Shown one piece after another: positions 9,201 through 16,264 of a stretch of DNA of 64,000 nt (its first letter is position 1; every line of letters begins with the position of its first letter). Position numbers and translations under genes: made by a program. The stretch covers positions 1-64,000 of the forward strand of contig DATLXU010000077.1 in assembly GCA_035575515.1 (NCBI GenBank). The letters are read 5' to 3'. Origin of the DNA: DATLXU01 sp035575515 (lineage in GTDB: Bacteria > Acidobacteriota > Blastocatellia > UBA7656). The notes beneath the pieces are model-generated. The model saw only the letters and a program-made list of their open reading frames with translations. It ran no database searches and was not told the origin of the DNA.

Positions 9201-9238
9201 TTAATCGCTTGCGGCCTGCATCTGGCGGGCGAATGCGG
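9201..9238. repeat. 38-bp direct repeat, left copy flanking hicBA
   Basis: This segment matches 9707-9744 at 36 of 38 positions in the same orientation (shared core CGCTTGCGGCCTGCATCTGG). Read on the minus strand both copies encode the same peptide end FARQMQAAS followed by a stop. The pair brackets the hicBA module, suggesting the module arrived by insertion or recombination in the 3' end of a kinase-like gene. Confidence 0.75.
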
Positions 9239-9259
9239 CAAAGCTCGCCATAAACCTGA

Positions 9260-9439
9260 TTACTTCAAACCGAGCTGCCGCCTTATCAAATCGCACAAAC
9301 TATCTTTGATTTCTGCGTGGCGTGGGACAGGAGCCTTCTTTCCATTCTTTGGATTAGCGTAAATATCATGGTCAGACCCGTGCCGCTTCAAGTAGCATCC
9401 TGCATTGACAAGCTCACGAATGAAGGCGCGCCGCTTCAC
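9260..9439 (-). CDS. hicA: HicA-family mRNA interferase toxin
   Basis: A 59-aa double-stranded-RNA-binding-fold toxin. It begins VKRRAFIRELVNAG, then carries the GSDH motif with the catalytic histidine (His24) followed by DIYANP, and ends QLGLK. Family length is about 60 aa, so it is complete. The GTG start (9439) overlaps the hicB stop in GTGA, a sign of translational coupling. Family members cleave mRNA until neutralised by HicB. The order hicB then hicA is the reverse of the commonest arrangement. Confidence 0.85.
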   Translation of the reverse strand: MKRRAFIRELVNAGCYLKRHGSDHDIYANPKNGKKAPVPRHAEIKDSLCDLIRRQLGLK

Positions 9440-9642
9440 ACCTCCACTCCGATCTCTTTGGTCTGCGCATTGACGTGATGCAAGTCCTGCTCATCTTCCA
9501 TCATAAGATGATAAACTTCGCGGATATTCTCTTCTAACTCTTCAAGGGTCTCGCCTTGGCTGAAGACGCCCGGCACTTCCTTTAGCCTGCCCACATACCA
9601 GCCATCGTCTATCCAGTATTCAAGCGTGAATTGTCTTTGCAT
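9436..9642 (-). CDS. hicB: HicB-family antitoxin (short form)
   Basis: A 68-aa protein with the HicB partial-RNase-H fold: FTLEYWIDDGWYVGRL, PGVFSQGETLEEL and a following helix. It lacks a C-terminal DNA-binding domain, as in short HicB proteins. The ATG at 9642 is preceded by GAGGTG at 7 bases, better than the upstream in-frame ATG at 9666. It overlaps hicA by 4 bases and is expected to bind and inhibit it. The pair sits in a region of gene debris between two 38-bp direct repeats, consistent with a mobile or stabilising module. Confidence 0.85.
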   Translation of the reverse strand: MQRQFTLEYWIDDGWYVGRLKEVPGVFSQGETLEELEENIREVYHLMMEDEQDLHHVNAQTKEIGVEV

Positions 9643-9706
9643 GGCAACGCACCTCGCTTCGGCCATAGAGCCATTGCTTCCTTACATTATAAACGTCAGG
9701 ACAAGT

Positions 9707-9744
9707 TTAACCGCTTGCGGCCTGCATCTGGCGGGCGAACGCGG
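9707..9744. repeat. 38-bp direct repeat, right copy flanking hicBA
   Basis: The partner of 9201-9238 with two mismatches. It coincides with the last 12 codons of the histidine-kinase remnant (minus strand), so this copy is probably the original and the left copy the duplicate or a paralogue remnant. Confidence 0.75.
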
Positions 9745-9934
9745 TGGGTAGTTTGATCGTCAAGTGCGCGCCTTCGTTCGGACGGCTCTCGACAAAGATG
9801 CGCCCGCCGTGCTTCTGAATGATTCCGTAAGAGAGCGCGAGGCCAAGACCGGTGCCCCGCCCGATCTCTTTCGTCGTGAAGAACGGATCGTAAATATGCG
9901 CGATGTTTTCTGGCGCAATGCCTACGCCCGTCTC
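9707..9934 (-). pseudogene. 3' remnant of a sensor histidine kinase
   Basis: Read on the minus strand this stretch encodes the C-terminal part of a kinase ATPase domain: TGVGIAPENI (G1 box), FFTTKEIGRGTGLGL (F and G2 boxes) and a terminal GGRIFVESRPNEGAHLTIKLP followed by a short tail and stop. A TGA lies immediately upstream in the same frame and no HisKA, N box or sensor part exists. It is fused to the truncated DUF151 gene through a shared ACGGGCG around 9925-9931. It cannot encode a functional kinase. Confidence 0.8.
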
Positions 9935-10335
9935 GCTTCAAATGCAGCTCCGCAAAAAATGTCGCGCGCTCCATCTTCGTTATCACACAACTGACCACCT
10001 CTCCGCCGTACTCCTCTATTATCGTCTTCATCAGGTCGTGAGTCAGCGGGCGCGGAACCGTTACTTTGTTGAACGCGACGAAGATTGACCGAGCCTCTTC
10101 AAACCCAATCACGAGCGGGAGCACGCGGCGCTTCTCTTTCGCCTCGCCCGAATCCGATTGCGCAGGTTTCAACACGAGCAGCACGCTGCGGTCTTCTTCA
10201 TTGGGGGAGCAGCGTGCCTACTTCCACTCTTATCGGGTCGCTGATCGCCGCTGGCCTCTCTGCGCGCAGAGAATCGAACGAAGTTGATAACGAAAGAAGC
10301 AAAACGACGGTAAGTGTCGCGGCGCAGCTTATCAT
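9927..10335 (-). pseudogene. Frameshifted, 3'-truncated exported DUF151 (bifunctional nuclease family) gene
   Basis: On the minus strand an ATG at 10335, with AGGAGG 7 bases upstream, starts a signal peptide (ISCAATLTVVLLLSLSTS) and the sequence VEVGTLLP. A +1 shift at a run of five C (10203-10207) breaks the frame; in the next frame the DUF151 domain continues with RRVLPLVIGFEEARSI and PRPLTHDLMKTIIEEYGGEV, ending at FAELHLKRDG. The second half of the domain is missing and kinase coding sequence follows. The family has been linked to nucleic-acid hydrolysis in plants and bacteria. The shift could be a sequencing error, but the truncation would still make this a pseudogene. Confidence 0.75.
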
Positions 10336-10451
10336 CTCGATGCCTCCTGAGACTCAAGCTCCCGTATCACATTTCAAGCTCAGAATCGAAAGCGTCAACC
10401 GGCGATTCTGCAACCCGAAAGCGTCCGATGTGGCTTGTATGTTAGCCGAGC

Positions 10452-12992
10452 TTAATCGCCCGTCGCAACTCGCGCTCCGACCAACTCTCGCACGAGAGCG
10501 AATAGCTCCGAATAATTAATCGGCTTCACTATGTGCGCGTCGAACCCCGCTTCAAACGAGCGTTCGCGTTCATAGTCTGAAATCAATCCGGTTATTGCTA
10601 TGAGCGGAATGCGCTTCAGATGGTCATGCCCGCGCAGCCTTCGCGCTATCTCGTGGCCGTCAATGCCGGGAAGCATGATGTCTGAAATTATAAGGTCGGG
10701 CGTTTCGCGTTCGAGCGCGGCGAATGCTTCATCAGCCGTGCTCGCGCCGATGATGCTTATATTCTGCGAATCACACAGCACGCGCATCATTTCAAGCGTA
10801 TCGGCATCATCTTCGATCACGAGCAATCGAATCTCAGCGCCGGAAACCGCTCGCGCCACAGAAGACCCGGCTTCTTTAATTTTGTCTTCAGCCACATTTC
10901 CTATCAACTGAGTCGCAAGCGGCAGTCGCACGGTGAAGGTTGCGCCGTGCCCTTCGCCTTCCGAGTGCGCGGCGATGCTGCCGCCGTGAAGCTCGACGAG
11001 AGATTTGACTATAGAAAGCCCAAGCCCGAGCCCGCTGTGACGGCGGCGAATGGAGCTATCCGCTTGCCGGAACTTGTCGAAGATGAGCGGCAGAAACTCG
11101 CGCGCGATTCCTATCCCGGAATCTTTCACGACCAACACGCCCGCGCCCTCTTCCGACGCGGTCTTAACCAATATGCTCCCGCCCGCGTCTGTGAATTTAA
11201 CCGAATTGGTAAGCAGATTGTTCAGTATCTGTCCGAGCCGCGAAGGGTCGGCCATCACTTTGTTGCCGCAGGCGAATTCGGTCTTTATCGTGATGCCGCG
11301 AGCGTCGGCTTCGTCGCGGATGCTTTCGATGGCCGCCTGCGCCGCAGCGTTCAAATCAACCGGCTGCGGCGAGACGGAAACCTTGCCCGATTCTATGCGA
11401 GACAGGTCGAGCAGATCGTTTACGAGTTGAGTCTGGAGCAGCGTGTTGCGCTCAATCACTTCGAGCGCGTGCGCGCGCATCTCGTGCTCGTCGGGTGAAA
11501 GGCGGCTCAGAATTCTCGTCCATCCGAGAATCGGCGTGAGCGGCGTGCGAAGCTCGTGCGACAGCATCGCAAGAAACTCATCCTTCATCCTGCTGGCGCG
11601 CTCCATGGCGTTGCGCCCCTCGACGGCTTCGCGATAAAGCCGCGCGTTTTGAATCGCGATGGCCGCCTGATTTGCGATGATAGAAAGCAGCGGCGCGTCA
11701 GTCTCGTCGTACGCGCCCTCGCGCAGGCTCTGCAATTGAATGACTCCGATTACGCGCTCTTCAGCTATCATCGGCACGTAGATTATCGAAACCGGATTAT
11801 TATCGGTGCGGCCAACGTAGCGGAATCTGCCTCTGTGTTGCTTGACGATGTTGGAAACAACAATCGGCTTGGCCGTTCGTATGCAATCGCTCTGCGGGCC
11901 TATGCCGAGCTTTATAGGCTCGAACTGGTCGGGCGATAAGACTTCGCCGTCCGCATAAGCGAAGCCGCAGCGGATAGTTTCGGTTTCGTGATCGTAAAGC
12001 GACACAAGCAGCGAATCGCAATCAACAATCTGACGGAGCCGCTCGCGCATTGCGTTGTAGATGCCTTCGAGATCGAGTGTTGAGGCGAATACCTGCCCTA
12101 TCTCGTTTACGAGCGCAAGCTGCTCGCGCTGCTTCTTGATGCTGCTAAACAGCAGCGCGTTATCAATCGCCGTCGCAACCTGTCTGCCTATTGTTTCAAT
12201 CACAGCCAAGTCGTTGGGCCGGAACTCGCGCCTGCGCTCCAACGCTATCGTCATTGCGCCGACGAGCCGCTCGCGAGCAAACAGAGGCACGGCTATCGCC
12301 ATCTCTGCCCCTATCATCTCAAGCATCTTCTGTGATTCAGAGGGAGTTCGTTCGTCGGCTGATGCAATGAGGACCTCGCGGCGGCGAATAGCTTCTCCGA
12401 GCGTCGTATCTGACAGTTGCCAGCGCACGGATTTGTATCGCTCTTCAACATCGCGATATGAATCCGAATTATAATGAGCCGGGCGTATCTCGGTTCCGCT
12501 TTCGTCAACGAGCCAGAGGGCAACCGTATCGGCCTTCAATAAACCGGCTGTCTTATCAGCGACAGACTTGAGCACGTCTTCGAGGTCAAGCGTACCGCTC
12601 GTCGCCGATGCAATCGAATGAACGAGCGCGAGGCGGCGGCGTTCCCTCTCGGCCTTTTCGTGCATCGCGCGCTCCCGCTCGCCCGCGCGCAACTGCATCC
12701 AAACGAGAGTGGCCGTAGTGAGTTGCGCGAGCAGCGCCAGCAATTCATCAGACCATAAATGCTGCTTGACGCCCAGATCGGTCGTAAGCAGGAAATCTGT
12801 CAATGTTGTGAGCGCGGTCAATACGGTTATGAAGGCAAGGGCGCGCGTTGAACGAAGCGCGAGCGTCAGCAATATCGGCACGACGTAGAGCACCGAAGCA
12901 GACACGTCTGCCGGAAGCAGCCTGTCAGACACAAAGATGGCGGCAATTAACAAGATTATCGCAGCGACGATCTTTATGCGCGTTGTCTTCAT
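10452..12992 (-). CDS. Membrane-anchored hybrid sensor histidine kinase (2 GAF, HisKA, HATPase, REC)
   Basis: An 846-aa protein. Three or four N-terminal membrane helices (about 8-100) lead by a charged helix to GAF1 (about 135-280) and GAF2 (about 298-450). The HisKA motif is LSHELRTP (His479). The ATPase domain has NNLLTNSVKF (N box), KDSGIGIA (G1) and GLGLGLSIV (G2). The C-terminal receiver (about 722-840) has acidic EDD, phospho-acceptor Asp771 in SDIMLP and Lys in VKPIN. It probably autophosphorylates on His479 and passes phosphate to its own receiver; no output domain is present, so a partner REC or HPt protein is expected. The stimulus is unknown. Starts with ATG at 12992. Confidence 0.9.
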   Translation of the reverse strand: MKTTRIKIVAAIILLIAAIFVSDRLLPADVSASVLYVVPILLTLALRSTRALAFITVLTALTTLTDFLLTTDLGVKQHLWSDELLALLAQLTTATLVWMQLRAGERERAMHEKAERERRRLALVHSIASATSGTLDLEDVLKSVADKTAGLLKADTVALWLVDESGTEIRPAHYNSDSYRDVEERYKSVRWQLSDTTLGEAIRRREVLIASADERTPSESQKMLEMIGAEMAIAVPLFARERLVGAMTIALERRREFRPNDLAVIETIGRQVATAIDNALLFSSIKKQREQLALVNEIGQVFASTLDLEGIYNAMRERLRQIVDCDSLLVSLYDHETETIRCGFAYADGEVLSPDQFEPIKLGIGPQSDCIRTAKPIVVSNIVKQHRGRFRYVGRTDNNPVSIIYVPMIAEERVIGVIQLQSLREGAYDETDAPLLSIIANQAAIAIQNARLYREAVEGRNAMERASRMKDEFLAMLSHELRTPLTPILGWTRILSRLSPDEHEMRAHALEVIERNTLLQTQLVNDLLDLSRIESGKVSVSPQPVDLNAAAQAAIESIRDEADARGITIKTEFACGNKVMADPSRLGQILNNLLTNSVKFTDAGGSILVKTASEEGAGVLVVKDSGIGIAREFLPLIFDKFRQADSSIRRRHSGLGLGLSIVKSLVELHGGSIAAHSEGEGHGATFTVRLPLATQLIGNVAEDKIKEAGSSVARAVSGAEIRLLVIEDDADTLEMMRVLCDSQNISIIGASTADEAFAALERETPDLIISDIMLPGIDGHEIARRLRGHDHLKRIPLIAITGLISDYERERSFEAGFDAHIVKPINYSELFALVRELVGARVATGD

Positions 12993-13081
12993 GTATCGCT
13001 CGCCTGCGATTGCTGCAATCGAATTAGAGGAGATTCGCTTGCTTCTGAGGGGAACGCAATCGCCGGATGAATAATCTCATA

Positions 13082-15604
13082 CTAGGTCCGAGAGGTCAAA
13101 AAAAGATACACCCCGCCCGCGCCGAAAAGCATATTCGGTCCCCACGCTGCCAGCAGAGGCGGCAGCATCTCGTAGCGGCCCATCTGCTCGAACAGACCTA
13201 ACAGTCCCCAGTATGCGAGACCTATCGCTATTCCAATCGCAACGCCGTAGAGCGCGCCGCGCTTGCCTACTGAAAAAGAGAAGGGAAGACCAACAAGCAC
13301 CATAACTATGCACGTAATCGGAAACGCTATCTTGCCATAGAGCGCGATCTTCATATCGAGCACGTCGAAGCCCGATTGCTGAAGATCAGCGATCTTGCGT
13401 TGAAGCTCGCTGTAGGTCATCGAGTTCGATCCAAGCAAATCCTTCTTGAAGTATTCCGGTTGTTCGGTCAGTTCAATCCGTTGCTCCTTGAATGAATGAT
13501 ATGCTACGGTCTTTTCGCCCTGAAACTGACGCTCCCATCCGTTTTCGAGCACCCACTGCTGCGTCGCATCATCCCACCGCGCGCGACGGGCATAAATTCG
13601 CCGCTTGATTGTAAACGGGTTCCGCTCAAGGTCGAGCACCGTCAGCCGCGCGAAGCTGTTGTTTGTCGGATCGAACCGCGCGTAATTGAAGATGCGCGAG
13701 TCCATGCCGAACAGCCATTGATTCTTCGTTTGAAAGAAGGTTCGCGGCGGTTCCTGCCCTTTTCGAATCATGTATCGCAATTTGTTCTGGCGGCGATTGG
13801 CGAACGGCAACACGTAATCCTGATTCAAAAAGACGACGCCCGAAAGCATCACCGCAGCCAGCACCGCAGGCAGCGCCATCCGATAAATTGACTGGCCCGA
13901 AGCCTTGAGCGCGACTACCTGGCTTGTCTTTTGAAGTATGCCGAACGTGACCATAACGGCCACGAGCGCGGCCAGCGGCGCAATGTAGTTGACGGTCATC
14001 GGCAGCAGAAAGAAGAGGTAGTTAGCAACAACGCTCCATTCAATCCGGTTGCGCGTTATGCTGTCTAGCAACTGAAAGAGCGTGATGATTAAAAAGAGCG
14101 CCGACATCCCGCCAAGTATGAAAAGGAAAAATCGCGTGAGGTCCGACAGGACGAGCCTGTCTAACAGTCGCGGCATAAGGCGCGGCACGGCAACGCGGCG
14201 AGGCGTCGCGGGAAAACTTGAGCGCAGTGGCAATTGGCTTGCAGCGTCGGTCGCTGTCATTGTCGCCGCGCCGCCATTTCCGTGCGTCGCTGCATCTTTG
14301 CGAGCAGGCCACGCGTGGCGGATTCTCGAAAGCAGCGCGAGCGGGTCTGCGCCGGGCCTCCGCTGTAAGATTAGCAACACGATGCCGAGCGCGCCGAGCG
14401 CGATGTTGGCGAGCCAGATGCCGAGCCAAACGGGCAGCTTGCCCGATACGGCGTAGTGGTTGCCCGACAGCGCAATCAGGTAATAGATAATCGTGATGGC
14501 AAGCCCAAGCAGCAGACCGAACGAGCGGCCCGTGCGAACATTGCTGATGCCGAACGCCACGCCGAGCAGCGCGAAGACCAGGCACGCCGTTGGAAGCGCA
14601 AGCCGTTTGTGAATCTCCGCGCGCCACTCGCGATATTCCTCCGCAGACGGCGTGTAGTTTATCAGGTCGGCCCATTCCATCTCCTCAACGCGGTCCGGTT
14701 GTTTGTCAATGCCTGCTGCGTCTTCGCGCTTGTCGTCCGAAAACTCTATCTTAACCGTGTTGTTCTCGAACCACTGCGCCGTGTAGTTGTTCTGCCCGCG
14801 ATCCTTTTTCTTCTCGCGCGGCATTGCGCCATTTGCTGATGCGTCCGTCTGGTTGTCTAATGATGAAGGCTCATTGCCTGAAACTTCTTCGCTTGGATTT
14901 TGTGAAGATTCTTCGCCTGCTGATTGACTGCCGCCCGCGACATGGAATGTGCCCTGATGCAGAAAAAGCTCAGGCATGTTGGATTTCTCGCCCTGGCTGA
15001 GCGAACCGCTCGCCGCGGTGAGAATCTTCATCTCGCTGTCGCCATCGCCCATATCAACTAGAAAGATGTTGTGCCAGAGATTCTGCGCGCGGTCTATGTC
15101 CTCGATGTAGAGAACCTTTTGCGGGATGCTCTCTTCGAAGACGCGCGGCTTGATCTCGGTCTTTAATCCCTGAAAGATTAGTGACTGGTTCGCTTTGAGA
15201 TCGCTCAAGTTTTGAACCGAGCGCGGCAGCACCGTCGTCGTGATGTAGAGCATCGCGACGGCGACTATCAGCGCAAGCGTGAGCGCAGGCGCAAGTATCC
15301 GCATTCGGCTCGTCCCGCTTGCGCCCAAAGCGATGATTTCACTGTCGCCTGAAAGGCGCCCCATGCCGACGAGCGTTCCAATAAGCAGCGAGATTGGCAG
15401 CGTGAAGACGAGTATGCCCGGCACTAGCGCGGACATTATTCGCGCAAGCGTTTGCATAGGAAGCCCGTTGCGCGTGGCAATGACGAGCAGTTCTGAGAAG
15501 CGGCTCGCCTCCTGCGCAAAGATGATCGCCGTGAGCAGCAATAGCGCCAGCAGCACGTAGGGCAGAATCTCTCTGATTAAGTAACGATCAATCAGGCGGA
15601 ACAT
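13082..15604 (-). CDS. LptF-LptG fusion, lipopolysaccharide export permease
   Basis: An 840-aa protein made of two consecutive YjgP/YjgQ-type permeases. The first half (about 1-415) begins FRLIDRYLIREILPY with three helices, a beta-jellyroll periplasmic domain and three more helices. The second half (about 465-840) restarts with PRLLDRLVLSDLTRFF and repeats the plan, including a jellyroll with FFQTKNQWLFGMDSRIFNY. LptF and LptG are normally separate proteins that heterodimerise with the LptB ATPase to pull LPS from the inner membrane toward LptC/LptA. Here one chain supplies both, joined by a low-complexity linker. The ATG at 15604 starts at the usual LptF N-terminus; a GTG 27 bases upstream is possible. 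No stop or shift separates the halves. Confidence 0.9.
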   Translation of the reverse strand: MFRLIDRYLIREILPYVLLALLLLTAIIFAQEASRFSELLVIATRNGLPMQTLARIMSALVPGILVFTLPISLLIGTLVGMGRLSGDSEIIALGASGTSRMRILAPALTLALIVAVAMLYITTTVLPRSVQNLSDLKANQSLIFQGLKTEIKPRVFEESIPQKVLYIEDIDRAQNLWHNIFLVDMGDGDSEMKILTAASGSLSQGEKSNMPELFLHQGTFHVAGGSQSAGEESSQNPSEEVSGNEPSSLDNQTDASANGAMPREKKKDRGQNNYTAQWFENNTVKIEFSDDKREDAAGIDKQPDRVEEMEWADLINYTPSAEEYREWRAEIHKRLALPTACLVFALLGVAFGISNVRTGRSFGLLLGLAITIIYYLIALSGNHYAVSGKLPVWLGIWLANIALGALGIVLLILQRRPGADPLALLSRIRHAWPARKDAATHGNGGAATMTATDAASQLPLRSSFPATPRRVAVPRLMPRLLDRLVLSDLTRFFLFILGGMSALFLIITLFQLLDSITRNRIEWSVVANYLFFLLPMTVNYIAPLAALVAVMVTFGILQKTSQVVALKASGQSIYRMALPAVLAAVMLSGVVFLNQDYVLPFANRRQNKLRYMIRKGQEPPRTFFQTKNQWLFGMDSRIFNYARFDPTNNSFARLTVLDLERNPFTIKRRIYARRARWDDATQQWVLENGWERQFQGEKTVAYHSFKEQRIELTEQPEYFKKDLLGSNSMTYSELQRKIADLQQSGFDVLDMKIALYGKIAFPITCIVMVLVGLPFSFSVGKRGALYGVAIGIAIGLAYWGLLGLFEQMGRYEMLPPLLAAWGPNMLFGAGGVYLFLTSRT

Positions 15605-15943
15605 CTTAAGAGTGAGGATAGCACGCTGCACATGGCGGCATCAAGAAACAGGCAGCCTTAAATGCTCGGCTATTAACAATCGGCTTTCAGCTTTTGTGAA
15701 TCCCTATGCCGATTTTCGATTGCATGTACGGGTTTGTGTGTATTGAATTGAAAGCGGCGACCGTGAAGCCGCACTCCACATATCGGCTGAATGGCGTACA
15801 TCCAAAAGAAATTCGCTCTAAATGGTTACGAGAGAAAGATGATTTAAAATAGATAGGTCTTGACTGTTGCCAGAGACTGGCCGCTGAATGCCGGTACCTG
15901 CAATGCTCTGCTAATGAATTCGGCGAATCAGAGAAACCGCAGC
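15605..15943. other. Intergenic stretch without a supported gene
   Basis: Between the LptFG start and the terminator at 15944 I see no credible coding region. The one open frame here (15687-16001, minus) runs through the terminator stem and is rich in Phe, Ser and Cys. The promoter of LptFG should lie in the right-hand part of 15605-15700, but no clear -35/-10 pair is recognisable. Confidence 0.5.
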
Positions 15944-15995
15944 AAAAAAAAAACAAAAAAAAGCGCGGCGTCCCTCCCCAGTTAAACGCCGCGCT
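15944..15995 (-). terminator. Strong rho-independent terminator
   Basis: A 10-bp GC-rich stem (AGCGCGGCGT at 15962-15971 with its complement at 15986-15995) is followed on the minus strand by eight U, one G and ten U (complement of 15944-15962). It ends the transcript of the subtilase and the small ORF after it. Confidence 0.9.
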
Positions 15996-16079
15996 CTTCA
16001 CGTGGGCCGCTCTTTGGGCGGCTCACAATCAAAGCTATCTAGCTTCCCCAATCATCGCGATAATTTTAACCTTCAGATA

Positions 16080-16095
16080 TTGAAAAAAACTTGAA
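16080..16095. repeat. 16-bp direct repeat, left copy (TTGAAAAAAACTTGAA)
   Basis: Identical to 18892-18907, in the same orientation. The two copies flank the subtilase plus small ORF unit. They are AT-rich and short, so chance or a regulatory role are both possible. Confidence 0.45.
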
Positions 16096-16098
16096 CCG

Positions 16099-16227
16099 CT
16101 AATTAATCACTCGCTTCGCGCAAATAATCGGGAGCAACAAACCCCGCTTGCCTGCTGAATTGTGAAGCATGTATCCATTCATTCCCACTACCTCTTGCCT
16201 GAAATTTCTCCGCGCACGAACCTTCAT
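16099..16227 (-). CDS. Predicted 42-aa basic microprotein downstream of the subtilase
   Basis: A 42-residue frame starting ATG at 16227 with AGAGGTG 3-4 bases upstream, 37 bases past the subtilase stop and just before a strong terminator. It starts MKVRARRNF, has VVGMNGYMLHNSAGKRG and ends IICAKRVIN. It is strongly basic at both ends with one Cys and a central glycine-rich turn. I recognise no family. Position and ribosome site support expression with the protease; it could be a substrate, partner or secreted peptide, or a chance frame. Confidence 0.4.
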   Translation of the reverse strand: MKVRARRNFRQEVVGMNGYMLHNSAGKRGLLLPIICAKRVIN

Positions 16228-16264
16228 GGTCACCTCTTCAGGGTCAGATTGATTTGTGCGCTGT

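Noticed and set aside
14040..14675. A 211-codon minus-strand frame inside the LptFG gene
   Set aside because: It overlaps LptFG in another phase, is Arg/Ala/His-rich as expected of shadows in GC-rich DNA, and has no ribosome site.
15687..16001. A 104-codon minus-strand frame
   Set aside because: It begins inside the rho-independent terminator and reads the A-run as FFLFFF; no coding support.
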